Assembly: GCF_001514125.1 (NCBI RefSeq)
Contig: NZ_KQ948568.1
Span: 62,001-126,000 of the forward strand
Source: Streptomyces longwoodensis
GTDB lineage: Bacteria > Actinomycetota > Actinomycetes > Streptomycetales > Streptomycetaceae
Reading direction: 5' to 3'
DNA: 64,000 nucleotides
The notes below the pieces were generated by a model. It was not told the DNA's origin. It made no database searches and worked only from the letters and a program-made list of their open reading frames with translations. Shown here piece after piece: positions 7,455 to 16,406 of this stretch (positions are counted from its first letter, which is position 1; each line of letters starts with the position of its first letter). A program made the position numbers and the translations under genes.

Positions 7455-9536
7455 GTGCGCAAGCTGCTGCCGATCATCGGGACGCCGTCCGCGGCCCACC
7501 CCGGCGGGCGTTCCGCCATGACCTGTCGTTTCCGGTGCGGTGACGCCTGCTTCCACGAGGTCCCCAACACCAGCGACAACGCGTACGTCGGCGACGTCAT
7601 CTCCGGTGCGCTGAGCCGCCGTTCGATGATGCGCGCCGCCGCCGTCGTGACGGTGGCGACCGCCGCCGCGGGCACCGTGGCGGGGACCGTGGGGGCCCCG
7701 GCCGCCTCCGCCGCGCCGACGGCCGGGAAGGGCGGGTGGCCCGCCGGGAAGGGTGACGGTGCGCGCGGGCTGCGGTTCGGCGCCGTCGCGCCCAACACGG
7801 TCGACGCGGTCGTCGTGCCGGACGGCTACCGGCAGAACGTCGTCATCCGCTGGGGCGAGCCCATCCTGCGCGGTGCCCCCGCCTTCGACCCCGAGCACCA
7901 GACCGCCGCCGCCCAGGCCGGTCAGTTCGGGTACAACAACGACTTCCTCGCGCTGCTGCCCCTGCCGGGCGAGCACGGCCGGCAGCTCCTCGTCGCCAAC
8001 CACGAGTACACCGACGAGGTGCTGATGTTCCGCGGCTACGACGCCGCCAACCCCACTCGGCAGCAGGTCGAGGTCGCCTGGGCGGCGCACGGTCTGTCCG
8101 CCGTCGTGGTGGAGGAGGACCGCCGTACCGGGAAGCTCACGCCCGTGCCGCGCCACCACCTCAACCGGCGCGTCACCGCCACCACCGAGTTCCGGCTCAC
8201 CGGGCCCGCCGCCGGGTCGGACCTGCTGAAGACCTCCGCCGACCCGACCGGCACCAAGGTGCTCGGCACGCTGAACAACTGCTCCGGCGGCACCACCCCG
8301 TGGGGCACGACCCTGCACGGCGAGGAGAACTTCAACCAGTACTTCGCGAACAGCGGCCGCCCCACCGACAAGCGCTACGGCATCGGCACCGGCGCCACCG
8401 AGCGCAAGTGGGAGCGTTTCGACCAGCGGTTCGACGTCGCCCGGGAGCCCAACGAGGTGCACCGGTTCGGGTACGTCGTCGAGTTCGACCCGTACGACCC
8501 GTCGTCCACGCCGCGCAAGCACACCGCGCTCGGCCGGTTCAAGCACGAGGCCGCCACCGTGCGGCTGACCGCCGACGGGCGGCCGGTCGTCTACTCGGGC
8601 GACGACGAGCGGTTCGACTACTTCTACAAGTTCGTGAGCAGCAAGCGGATGCGGAAGGGGTCGGGCCGTGCCGTGCGCGAGCACAACCTCTCGCTGCTCG
8701 ACGAGGGCACCCTGTACGTCGCCCGGCTCACCGGTGACTCCCCGGCCGCCGAGATCGACGGGACGGGCACGCTGCCCGCCGACGGTGAGTTCGACGGCAG
8801 CGGCGCGTGGATCCCACTGGCCACCGCGACCGCCGACGGCGCCGTCTCGCACGTCGAGGGCATGACCGCCGACGAGGTGTTCGTCTTCACCCGCCTCGCC
8901 GGTGACAAGGTCGGCGCCACCAAGATGGACCGGCCCGAGGACATCCAGCCCAACCCGGTCTCCGGCAAGGTGTACGTCGTCCTCACCAACAACTCCAACC
9001 GCGGGGTCGGCGCCAACGCGAAGGCCGACGAGGCCAACCCGCGCACCGCCAACAAGCACGGGCACGTCCTGGAGCTCACCGAGCGGCGCAACCGGCCGGA
9101 GTCGCTGACCTTCGCCTGGTCGCTGTTCCTGGTCGCCGGCGACCCGGACGACCCGGCCACCTACTTCGCCGGGTTCCCGAAGGACCAGGTCAGCCCGATC
9201 TCCTGCCCGGACAACGTGGCCTTCGACCCGCACGGCAACCTGTGGATCTCCACCGACGGCAACCAGCTCGGCTCGCACGACGGCCTGTTCGGCGTGGCCA
9301 CGCGCGGCGAGCGGCGCGGTGAGCTGAAGCAGTTCCTGACCGTGCCGACCGGCGCCGAGACCTGTGGGCCGATCGTGCAGGACCGGCGCGTCCTGGTCGC
9401 CGTGCAGCACCCCGGGGAGATCGACGGCGCGTCCGTGGAGAAGCCCGCGAGCACCTGGCCCGACGGGCCCGGCAAGATCGTGCGGCCCGCGGTCGTCGCG
9501 GTGTGGCGGGCGGACGGGCGGGACATCGGCGTCTGA
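7455..9536 (+). CDS. phoX: PhoX-family (DUF839) secreted phosphatase
   Basis: This 693-residue protein belongs to the PhoX/DUF839 family of secreted alkaline phosphatases, which release phosphate from organic esters outside the cell. Its long N-terminus includes a twin-arginine signal, SRRSMM at residues 54-59, followed by an Ala-rich hydrophobic stretch and an AASAAP cleavage region, so it is probably exported folded by the Tat system. Family motifs include LVANHEYTDEVLMF, NNCSGGTTPWGT, GYVVEFDP, VVYSGDDERFDYFYKFVS and GNLWISTDG. The GTG at 7455 has a GGGGAG site upstream. A PHO box at 7364-7385 suggests PhoRP control. Substrate range cannot be read from sequence. Confidence 0.92.
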   Translation: MRKLLPIIGTPSAAHPGGRSAMTCRFRCGDACFHEVPNTSDNAYVGDVISGALSRRSMMRAAAVVTVATAAAGTVAGTVGAPAASAAPTAGKGGWPAGKGDGARGLRFGAVAPNTVDAVVVPDGYRQNVVIRWGEPILRGAPAFDPEHQTAAAQAGQFGYNNDFLALLPLPGEHGRQLLVANHEYTDEVLMFRGYDAANPTRQQVEVAWAAHGLSAVVVEEDRRTGKLTPVPRHHLNRRVTATTEFRLTGPAAGSDLLKTSADPTGTKVLGTLNNCSGGTTPWGTTLHGEENFNQYFANSGRPTDKRYGIGTGATERKWERFDQRFDVAREPNEVHRFGYVVEFDPYDPSSTPRKHTALGRFKHEAATVRLTADGRPVVYSGDDERFDYFYKFVSSKRMRKGSGRAVREHNLSLLDEGTLYVARLTGDSPAAEIDGTGTLPADGEFDGSGAWIPLATATADGAVSHVEGMTADEVFVFTRLAGDKVGATKMDRPEDIQPNPVSGKVYVVLTNNSNRGVGANAKADEANPRTANKHGHVLELTERRNRPESLTFAWSLFLVAGDPDDPATYFAGFPKDQVSPISCPDNVAFDPHGNLWISTDGNQLGSHDGLFGVATRGERRGELKQFLTVPTGAETCGPIVQDRRVLVAVQHPGEIDGASVEKPASTWPDGPGKIVRPAVVAVWRADGRDIGV

Positions 9537-9548
9537 GCCGTCTGTCCT

Positions 9549-9590
9549 GTGACGTCGTCCGTGTGACGTCGTCCGCGTGACGTCGTCCGT
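9549..9590. repeat. Three 14-bp tandem repeats
   Basis: Units GTGACGTCGTCCGY repeat at 9549, 9563 and 9577 in the short gap between convergent phoX and the hydrolase gene. Each holds the palindrome GACGTC. No role is apparent; a transcription terminator is not obvious here. Confidence 0.8.
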
Positions 9591-9628
9591 GCGGCGGGGG
9601 CCGTGGTCTCCGCCGCACCGGGCATCGG

Positions 9629-10423
9629 TCACCGGTCCCGGTCCGCCGCCTCCACGCGCGTGAGGAACGCGGCCAGGGCTTCGTCGAAGGCCGCCGGGGA
9701 CTCCAGGTTGGGCAGGTGGGCGGTGCGGGGGATCACCGCGAGGGTCGCGTCGGGGAGCGCGGCGTGCAGGGAGCGGGCCTCGGCGACCGGGGTGTACGTG
9801 TCGTCCTCGCCGACGACCACCAGCGCCGGGACGGTGACCTCGGCCAGCAGGGGGCGGTAGTCGGGGCGTTCGGCCCGGCCGCGCAGGGCCGCGGCGGCGC
9901 CCTCGGGGGAGGTGGCCGTCATCATGCGGTGGACGTGGGCCTTGACCTCGGGGTCGGCGTAGGGGGCGACCATCTTCTCCAGGACCTCGTCGGCGTAGCC
10001 GCGCAGGCCCTCGGCGAGCAGCCGGTCGGCCATGGCGGCCCGGGCCGCCTTCCCCGCGCTCGTCTCGGGTGCCGCCGAGGTGTCCGCGAGGACCAGGCCC
10101 CGGACGCGGTGGCCGAAGCGGGCGTAGCACTCCAGGGCGATCTGGCCGCCCATGGACAGGCCGGCCAGGACGAAGCGGTCCACGCCGAGGGTGTCGAGCA
10201 GGTCCTCGACGTCCTCGGCGAAGCGGGACAGCGGGGTGCGGCCGGGGGTGACGGGGGAGGCGCCGTAGCCGCGCAGGTCGGGCGCCACGACCCGGCGTTC
10301 CGCCGCGAACGCGGCCACCTGGGGAGCCCACATCGTGCGGTCGAAGGGGTGGCCGTGGATCAGGACAAGGGGAAGCCGGGGGGAATCCGCACCTTTGTCC
10401 TCGTATGCGAGGAAGGGGGTCAT
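9629..10423 (-). CDS. Alpha/beta-fold hydrolase
   Basis: The 264-residue protein has a complete alpha/beta hydrolase core: the oxyanion segment LIHGHPFD, the nucleophile elbow GLSMGG (Ser about residue 90), an acid in VVVGEDDTYTP (about 220) and a His in RTAHLPNLESP (about 243). Family members are esterases, lactonases or similar enzymes; substrate is not evident. The ATG at 10423 has no ribosome site but TAGGGT lies 7 nt upstream, suggesting a leaderless message. The gene is divergent from a MocR regulator, and the pair share the repeat-containing region at 10451-10484, so the regulator may control it. Confidence 0.85.
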   Translation of the reverse strand: MTPFLAYEDKGADSPRLPLVLIHGHPFDRTMWAPQVAAFAAERRVVAPDLRGYGASPVTPGRTPLSRFAEDVEDLLDTLGVDRFVLAGLSMGGQIALECYARFGHRVRGLVLADTSAAPETSAGKAARAAMADRLLAEGLRGYADEVLEKMVAPYADPEVKAHVHRMMTATSPEGAAAALRGRAERPDYRPLLAEVTVPALVVVGEDDTYTPVAEARSLHAALPDATLAVIPRTAHLPNLESPAAFDEALAAFLTRVEAADRDR

Positions 10424-10450
10424 GGGAGCGACCCTAGGCGGGGCCAACTC

Positions 10451-10484
10451 CTCGGTGCAATATCGTCTTTGCCCTCGGTGCAAT
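10451..10484. promoter_or_regulatory. Direct-repeat operator candidate for the MocR protein
   Basis: The 11-mer CTCGGTGCAAT occurs exactly at 10451-10461 and 10474-10484, 23 bases apart (about two helical turns). It lies in the shared region between the hydrolase gene and the MocR gene. MocR-type regulators are known to bind direct repeats near their own promoter. Confidence 0.6.
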
Positions 10485-10523
10485 GCCGGGACGAGGGTGT
10501 GGGCGAGGGGGAGGGGGCCGGGC

Positions 10524-11879
10524 GTGGAGTCCTATCGGCGCATCGTCGAGCGGATCGCCGGTGACATCCGGGACGGGCGGCTGCTGCCGGGGCAACGGCT
10601 GCCGCCGCAGCGGGTGTTCGCGCGGCGGCACCGCATCGCGCCGTCCACCGCCGGGCGGGTCTACGGCGAACTCGTGCGGCGCGGGCTGGTCGTGGGCGAG
10701 GTGGGGCGGGGGACGTTCGTGCGGGCCGCGCCCGGGGCGCCGGCGGGGCGGGCGCTGGTGGAGGGCGGCGGGCCGCGCGACGTGGTGAACCTGGAGCTCA
10801 ACTACCCCTCCGTACCAGGCCAGTCGGAGTTGCTGGCCCCCGCGCTGGCCCCGCTGCTGCGCCCCGACGTCCTCACCGAGGCCCTGCGCCCGGCCCCGGC
10901 CGTGGGGACGCCGGCCGCCCGCGAGGCCGCCGCGGCACTGCTCGCCGTCCCGGGCGGTGCCGCGCGGGCCGGGTGGCGGCCCGAGGCGGGGCAGGTGCTG
11001 TTCACCGGGAACGCGCGGCAGGCCATCGCCGCCGCGCTCGGCTCGCTGGTGCCGGCCGGGGGGCGGGCCGGGGTGGACGAGCTGACGTATCCGCTGGTCA
11101 AGGAGATCGCCGGGCGGCTGGGGGTGCGGCTGGTGCCGGTCGGCGGGGACGAGGAGGGGATGCGGCCGGACGCCCTGGCCGCGACGCACCGCTCGGGCGC
11201 GCTGTCCGCCCTGTACCTCCAGCCGGCGCTGCACAACCCGACCTCGCGCGCAACCGGTGAGCGGCGGCTGGCCGAACTCGCCGCGGTGATCGGCGACCTG
11301 GGGCTGCCGGTCGTGGAGGACCGGATCTGGTCCTTCCTGCGGCCCGGTGCCGTGCCGCTCGCCGCGCACCTGCCCGGCCTCGCGCACGTCGTCGACGGGC
11401 TGTCCAAGCGGGTCGCGCCGGGGCTGACCGTCGGGTTCCTCGTCGTCCCGCCGGAGCGGGTGGAGACGGTCGCCGCGGCCGTGCGGTCCGGCGGGTGGAG
11501 CGCGGGGCGGTTCGCGCTGGAGGCGGCGGTGCGGTGGCTCGGGGACGGGACGGTGGAGCGGCTGGTCGCGGCCAAGCGGGAGGACGCGCGGCGGCGGCAG
11601 GAACTGGTGCGCGAGCACCTGGCCGGGCTGCGCGTGCGCAGCGACCCCGGCGCCTACGTCGCCTGGTGGGAGCTGCCCGCGCCCTGGCGGGCCGACACCT
11701 TCACCGCCGCCGCGGCCGCACACGGCATCGCCGTCACCCCGGGCACCGCCTTCACCGTCGACCCGCACCGCACCCCGGACGCCGTCCGTCTGGGCCTGGC
11801 CTCGGCCCCGCCACGCACCCTGGAACGAGCGCTGCGAACCCTGGCCGACGTCGCCCGCGCGGGCCCGCCCGGCGGGTGA
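10524..11879 (+). CDS. MocR-family regulator (GntR helix-turn-helix plus aminotransferase-like domain)
   Basis: This 451-residue protein has a GntR winged helix at residues about 1-70 (YRRIVERIAGDIRDGRLLPG, then PPQRVFARRHRIAPSTAGRVY). A fold-type I PLP domain follows, with a probable Schiff-base Lys in VDGLSKRVAPGLTVGF and family motifs such as LYLQPALHNPTS. MocR proteins use PLP or an aldimine as effector and control genes of amine, vitamin B6 or GABA metabolism. The GTG at 10524 follows a GGGGGAGGGGG tract. The exact 11-bp direct repeat upstream suggests autoregulation and control of the divergent hydrolase. Confidence 0.88.
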   Translation: MESYRRIVERIAGDIRDGRLLPGQRLPPQRVFARRHRIAPSTAGRVYGELVRRGLVVGEVGRGTFVRAAPGAPAGRALVEGGGPRDVVNLELNYPSVPGQSELLAPALAPLLRPDVLTEALRPAPAVGTPAAREAAAALLAVPGGAARAGWRPEAGQVLFTGNARQAIAAALGSLVPAGGRAGVDELTYPLVKEIAGRLGVRLVPVGGDEEGMRPDALAATHRSGALSALYLQPALHNPTSRATGERRLAELAAVIGDLGLPVVEDRIWSFLRPGAVPLAAHLPGLAHVVDGLSKRVAPGLTVGFLVVPPERVETVAAAVRSGGWSAGRFALEAAVRWLGDGTVERLVAAKREDARRRQELVREHLAGLRVRSDPGAYVAWWELPAPWRADTFTAAAAAHGIAVTPGTAFTVDPHRTPDAVRLGLASAPPRTLERALRTLADVARAGPPGG

Positions 11880-11934
11880 GCCGGGTGAGGGTGGCCGCCG
11901 TCAGGCCGGGGAGGGCACCGCACGCCGGGCGCCG

Positions 11935-12822
11935 TCAGGCCCTCGCTCGGCCCGGTTGTGTCGGGGAGCCCGGGGTCGGTGTCGGGGGCGTGCGGCGGCG
12001 GCTGCGGAGGGAGGCGCGGCGGGTGAGCCAGGTGATGGCGGCCGCCGTGAGGCCCAGGACGAGCAGGAGCCATGACGCGGTGCGCAGGGTCGCGGTGAGG
12101 GCGTCGTAGACGGCGGCGGCGGCCGGGCGGTGGGCCGGGTCGCGCAGGTCGGCCAGGGTGAGGCGGCGCCCGATGGCCACCGCGAGGCCCAGGAACGCCC
12201 CGCCCAGCGCGGTGCCCAGCGCGGTCGCGGTGACGGCGCGGCGGCGGCACGCGGCGACGGTGATCCCGGCGGCGCCGCAGAGCACGGCCGCGAGCGGCAG
12301 CCAGAATCCGGCGGTGTGCAGCACGTGGTAGCCCTTCCTCAGGGCCGCCAGCTCCCCCGGCGGCAGGACCGCGACGGGCCGGTGCTCGACCGGGAGGCGG
12401 GCGGCGAACGGGGCGTGGTCCTCGGTGAGGCTGCGCTTGAGCGGGGTGGTGACCGTGGCCAGGTCGACGGTCACGGGTCCGGCGCGGGTGTCGTCGTGCA
12501 GGGCCGTCATCACCGCCGCGTGCGCGGCCTGGTTGCCCGCGTCCCAGGCGGTGCGGAAGGCGCGGGTCGCGGTGAAGGAACGGGCCGCGTCCTCGGCGAA
12601 GACCCGGTTCACGCCGATCTCCTGCGCGATGCCGTCGCCCACGGTGTCCGCGACGGCGTCCCGCACCGCCGGGTCGGCGGCCAGCGGGGCCATCGTGGTG
12701 ACGTAGCGGTCGGTGTCCGTCAGGTCGTACGCCGCCCAGGCCGCCAGCGTGCCCAGCGGCACGAGCAGGCAGGCGAGCGCGATCAGGACGGCCGAGGAGG
12801 CGGTCCTCAGACGGGGCGACAC
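11935..12822 (-). CDS. Integral membrane protein of unknown function
   Basis: The 295-residue protein has a hydrophobic helix at residues about 9-31, a long external-type segment (32-165) rich in Asp, Ala and Arg, and three hydrophobic helices between about 168 and 270. The basic C-terminal tail is probably cytoplasmic. I do not recognise the family. The only plausible start is GTG at 12822, with GAAGG directly adjacent, which is an unusually tight spacing. It is convergent with the MocR gene and divergent from the sigma-factor gene at 12928. Confidence 0.72.
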   Translation of the reverse strand: MSPRLRTASSAVLIALACLLVPLGTLAAWAAYDLTDTDRYVTTMAPLAADPAVRDAVADTVGDGIAQEIGVNRVFAEDAARSFTATRAFRTAWDAGNQAAHAAVMTALHDDTRAGPVTVDLATVTTPLKRSLTEDHAPFAARLPVEHRPVAVLPPGELAALRKGYHVLHTAGFWLPLAAVLCGAAGITVAACRRRAVTATALGTALGGAFLGLAVAIGRRLTLADLRDPAHRPAAAAVYDALTATLRTASWLLLVLGLTAAAITWLTRRASLRSRRRTPPTPTPGSPTQPGRARA

Positions 12823-12927
12823 CCTTCAAGGCAACGGCGCCGGAGGGCGCACCGCGAGCGAGCGTGGGCCGTTCGGGTGGGCGGTCCGGCGCCTAGGGGG
12901 TGTCCGCCGGTGCGCCATGATGGGCCC

Positions 12928-13866
12928 GTGGACTTCGAGCCGTACCGGGGCGAGTTGGTGGCGTACTGCTACCGCATGCTGGGCTCCTTCCACGAGGCCG
13001 AGGACCTGGTGCAGGAGACGATGCTGCGCGCCTGGAAGGCCCGCGACCGCTACGACGCCACGCGCGCGTCCGTGCGGACCTGGCTGTACCGGATCGCGAC
13101 CAACGCCTGCCTGACCGCGCTGGAGGGGCGCGCGCGGCGGCCCCTGCCGTCCGGCCTGGGCGCGCCGGGCGAGGACATCGGGGCGCCGCTCACGCCGGCC
13201 CTGGACGTGCCGTGGCTGGAGCCGTTCCCGGACGCGCGCCACGACGCGGAGGCGCGGGCGGACCTGCGGCTGGCGCTGGTGGCGGCGCTCCAGGTGCTGC
13301 CGCCGCGCCAGCGGGCCGTGCTGGTGCTGCGGGAGGTGCTCCAGTTCACCGCCGCCGAGGTCGCCGACCAGCTGGGGACGACGGCCGCGGCCGTGAACAG
13401 CGCGCTGCAGCGGGCCCGCGGGGCCGTCGCGGAGGTGGGCGGCGCGGACGAGGTGACCGAGCCGGGCGATCCCGAGGTGCGCGCGGTGGTCCAGCGGTAC
13501 GTGTCCGCGTTCGAGGCGGCCGACGTGCCCGCGCTGGTGCGGCTGCTCACCGACGACGCGGTCCTGGAGATGCCGCCGGTGCCGCTGTGGTACCGGGGCA
13601 GCCGCGCCTACGGCCGGTTCCTGGACCGGGTGTTCGCCCTGCGCGGCACGGGCTGGCGCATGACGGTCCTGACCGCCAACGGGCAGCCCGCGCTCGCCGC
13701 GTACGCGCCGGAGCCGGACGGCGGGCACCGGCTGCACTCCCTCCAGGTGGTCACGGTCACCGGCGGCCGGGTCGCCCGCACCGTGGTGTTCGCCGACCCG
13801 CGGGTGGGCGAGGCGTTCGGCCTGCCCGCGAGGACCGACGGGGACGGGTTCCGCCCGGAGCGATGA
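12928..13866 (+). CDS. ECF sigma factor with SnoaL-like C-terminal domain
   Basis: A 312-residue extracytoplasmic-function sigma factor. Region 2 is seen in the first 70 residues (ELVAYCYRMLGSFHEAEDLVQETMLRAWKA without its ends) and region 4 around LQVLPPRQRAVLVLREVLQ and AEVADQLGTTAAAVNSALQRAR. Residues about 185-305 form a SnoaL-like domain as in TIGR02960/SigG-type factors, which replaces control by an anti-sigma factor in relatives. The GTG at 12928 is preceded by CATGAT six nucleotides upstream, so it may be leaderless. It is followed closely by a DHFR-fold gene that may be a target or a co-transcribed partner. Confidence 0.9.
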   Translation: MDFEPYRGELVAYCYRMLGSFHEAEDLVQETMLRAWKARDRYDATRASVRTWLYRIATNACLTALEGRARRPLPSGLGAPGEDIGAPLTPALDVPWLEPFPDARHDAEARADLRLALVAALQVLPPRQRAVLVLREVLQFTAAEVADQLGTTAAAVNSALQRARGAVAEVGGADEVTEPGDPEVRAVVQRYVSAFEAADVPALVRLLTDDAVLEMPPVPLWYRGSRAYGRFLDRVFALRGTGWRMTVLTANGQPALAAYAPEPDGGHRLHSLQVVTVTGGRVARTVVFADPRVGEAFGLPARTDGDGFRPER

Positions 13867-13922
13867 ACCGGGCCGGTGCCGCCGGTACGTACCGGTGAGC
13901 ACCGAGCGAAGGGACACCCCTC

Positions 13923-14480
13923 ATGAGCGTCATCGTCATCGAGTTCCTCACCCTGGACGGCTTCGCGTCCGACCCGGACGGCTCCCAGGGCACGCCGGGC
14001 GGCGGCTGGGCCTTCCGGCACGGCCCCGAGGCGGTCGCCGGGGACAAGTTCCGGCTGGGCGCCACCCTCGACGAGGGGGTCCTGCTGCTGGGCCGCACCA
14101 CGTGGGAGCTGTTCTCGCGGATCTGGCCCGGACGCGACGACCCCTTCGCGGCGCGCATGAACGCCGTCCCCAAGCAGGTCGTCTCCCGGACCCTGACCGA
14201 CACGTCGGCGTGGGCCCGCTCCGGGGTCGTCGGCGGCGACCCGGTCGAGGCCGTGCGGCGCGAGGAGCGCGACGTGATCGTCACCGGCAGCCTGGGCGTG
14301 GTGCGCGCGCTGATGGCCGCGGACCTGGTCGACGAGTACCGGCTGCTGACCTTCCCCACCGTGCTCGGCGCGGGCCGGCGGCTCTTCCCGGACGACGGCC
14401 CGCAGGCCGACCTGGAGTGCGTGTCGGCCGAGCGGGCCGGCGCCGCCGTCCTCGGGCGGTACCGCAGGACGGCGGCGTGA
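13923..14480 (+). CDS. Dihydrofolate reductase-fold protein (RibD C-terminal family)
   Basis: This 185-residue protein belongs to the RibD C-terminal/DHFR-like NADPH-dependent reductase family: FLTLDGFASDP at the N-terminus, LLLGRTTWELF in the middle, DVIVTGSLGVVRALMAADLVDEYRL and FPTVLGAGRRLFP near the end. Many such proteins are uncharacterised reductases and are often next to ECF sigma genes in actinomycetes. The ATG at 13923 has a GAAGGGA site about ten bases upstream. It follows the sigma-factor gene by 56 bases. Confidence 0.88.
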   Translation: MSVIVIEFLTLDGFASDPDGSQGTPGGGWAFRHGPEAVAGDKFRLGATLDEGVLLLGRTTWELFSRIWPGRDDPFAARMNAVPKQVVSRTLTDTSAWARSGVVGGDPVEAVRREERDVIVTGSLGVVRALMAADLVDEYRLLTFPTVLGAGRRLFPDDGPQADLECVSAERAGAAVLGRYRRTAA

Positions 14481-14506
14481 CGGGGTGACGGGCGGGGGCG
14501 GCGGGG

Positions 14507-14947
14507 CTACCGGACGCGGTGGCCCTCCGCGTCCTCGCGGGTGTAGTAGCGGTAGAAGAGCAGCAGGAACGCGCCCGCCGAGACCGCGAGCGACATGAGC
14601 ACCGCGCGGCCCACGCTCGCGTCGGTCTGGCTGTAGCTGAAGCCGAACGCGCAGCCGATGAACGCCGTCCACAGCCCGGCGTGCAGTTCGCGGGGCAGGC
14701 GCCGGGTCACGGTCCGCACGGCCACGTACAGCACCATGAACGCGAGGGCCGTGACGAAGCCGAACAGGACGTTCCAGCCCGTGATGGGGCCGCCCGAGCG
14801 GCGGATCTCGGCGGTCCAGTAGCCGTAGACGAGGCCGAGCGCGACGGGCGTCACCCAGGCCATGACCCGGTGAACGCTCGCGTCGAAGACGTCGCGTGTC
14901 CGGTGCATCCCGGTGGGCGTGCCCGCGGTGGGTGCGGCGTTGGCCAT
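14507..14947 (-). CDS. Small membrane protein with four predicted helices
   Basis: A 146-residue protein with hydrophobic stretches near residues 29-46, 58-80, 88-108 and 115-132. It contains no family signature that I recognise. The ATG at 14945-14947 is preceded by GAGGAGAAAGGAG, a strong ribosome site; the frame is open further upstream but lacks a comparable site. It is convergent with the DHFR-like gene and divergent from the PP2C gene. Confidence 0.78.
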   Translation of the reverse strand: MANAAPTAGTPTGMHRTRDVFDASVHRVMAWVTPVALGLVYGYWTAEIRRSGGPITGWNVLFGFVTALAFMVLYVAVRTVTRRLPRELHAGLWTAFIGCAFGFSYSQTDASVGRAVLMSLAVSAGAFLLLFYRYYTREDAEGHRVR

Positions 14948-15083
14948 GGGAGCACTCCTTTCTCCTCGCTGCTCCTGGCAGCTCCTCGCCCCGGCTTCCA
15001 GGGCACACCCGCGGCGGAGCGGGGGCAACTCGGGCGGCGTCGGCGCGGATGCGGGCCCGTGCGGGCCGTGCTTGTCTGGGCCC

Positions 15084-16343
15084 ATGAAGCGGAGGGCCCG
15101 AGCCGGACGCCCGCCCGCGCCGTCGCACGTCCCGGGCCGGCCGGGCGTCGCCACAGCCGTCGTGCAGCGCCTGAACCCGGCCCCGCGCCGGGCCGTGCTC
15201 CAGCGGCAGCAGCTGCTGCGGTTCCGGGGGCACAGCGTCACCTGGCTGGTGCCGCTGCTGCTCCTCGTGACCATCACGGTGGTCGACTTCAACACCACGG
15301 GACGGTTCCGGATCGTCTCGTGGTGCGTGTTCGTGTCGGCGATCGCCGCGGCACTGTGCGGGGTGTGGACGACGGCGGCGTTCGCCGTGCTGTCGCTCGC
15401 CACCTACGTCGGCACGGACGTCGTCGCCGCCGAGCAGTACAAGTCCGGGCCGTCCGACTTCGTCCTGGTCGCCGTCGGCGGGGTGCTGTCCGTGCTGGCC
15501 TGCGAGCTGCGGGTGCGCGGGGAGCAGCGGCTGATGCACATGATGGACGTCGCCGACACCACGCGCCGCACCGTGCTGCGCCCGCTGCCGCCGTCCTGGG
15601 GCGGCCTCGACCACGCGGCGGTGTACCTCGCCGCCGACGCCGAGGCCCGGGTCGGCGGCGACTTCTACGACGTCCAGCCCGGCCCGCACGGCACCCGCGT
15701 CCTCGTCGGGGACGTGCAGGGCAAGGGGCTCGGCGCGGTCGAGGCGGCGGCCGCGCTGCTCGGCACGTTCCGGGAGGCGGCCTACCACGAGGCGGACCTG
15801 GCGGTCGTCGCCCGGCGCCTGGAGACCCGGATGCGCCGGCACCGCCTGCACCTCGGGGCGCTCGGCCGGTCGGACGGCGACCGGTTCGCGACCGCGGTCC
15901 TGGTCGGCTTCCCCCAGGACGACGAGGGGTACGTCGACCTGGTCGGCTTCGGGCACGAGGCGCCGCTCGCCGTCGGCCCGGACGGCTCCGTGCGCCGCCT
16001 GCCGCAGGGCGACGGGCTGCCGCTCGGCCTCGCCGACCTCACCGGCGACCCGGGCCCGCCCCCGGTGCGGCGCGTGCCGCTCGCCCCCGGGGAGACGGTG
16101 CTGATGGTCACCGACGGCGTCACCGAGGCCCGCGACGAGCAGGGCTGCTTCTACCCGCTCGCCGACCGGCTGGCCCGCGCCGTCGCCCGCGACCCCCGGC
16201 TCGCCGAGCCCGCCCGGCTGGTGCGGTTCGTGCGCGACGGCACACTGCGGCACTGCGGCGGGCACCTCGCCGACGACACGACGGTCTTCGCGGTACGGCG
16301 CACCGCGCGCGACACCCCCGTACGGGGACGTTCGCCGTCCTGA
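15084..16343 (+). CDS. Membrane-bound PP2C/SpoIIE-type serine/threonine phosphatase
   Basis: The 419-residue protein has three hydrophobic segments at about residues 52-140 and a cytoplasmic PP2C-SIG (SpoIIE) domain at about 170-410. Metal-binding motifs are visible in RVGGDFYDV, VLVGDVQGKG, MVTDGVTEARD and HLADDTTVF. Such enzymes dephosphorylate anti-sigma-factor antagonists in partner-switching networks; no antagonist gene is adjacent. The ATG at 15084 lacks a ribosome site, and a leaderless start is possible. The gene of unknown function at 16407 follows after 63 bases with its own ribosome site. Confidence 0.9.
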   Translation: MKRRARAGRPPAPSHVPGRPGVATAVVQRLNPAPRRAVLQRQQLLRFRGHSVTWLVPLLLLVTITVVDFNTTGRFRIVSWCVFVSAIAAALCGVWTTAAFAVLSLATYVGTDVVAAEQYKSGPSDFVLVAVGGVLSVLACELRVRGEQRLMHMMDVADTTRRTVLRPLPPSWGGLDHAAVYLAADAEARVGGDFYDVQPGPHGTRVLVGDVQGKGLGAVEAAAALLGTFREAAYHEADLAVVARRLETRMRRHRLHLGALGRSDGDRFATAVLVGFPQDDEGYVDLVGFGHEAPLAVGPDGSVRRLPQGDGLPLGLADLTGDPGPPPVRRVPLAPGETVLMVTDGVTEARDEQGCFYPLADRLARAVARDPRLAEPARLVRFVRDGTLRHCGGHLADDTTVFAVRRTARDTPVRGRSPS

Positions 16344-16406
16344 CACCCCTCTTTGCAGGCGCAGCGGTTACGGTGCTGACGTACGTGATCGAAGGGGGAG
16401 GGGACC

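Noticed and set aside
7377..10331. A 984-codon open frame on the minus strand
   Set aside because: It lies antisense to phoX and the hydrolase gene region and has an Arg/Gly/Pro-rich composition. Long antisense frames are expected at this G+C content.
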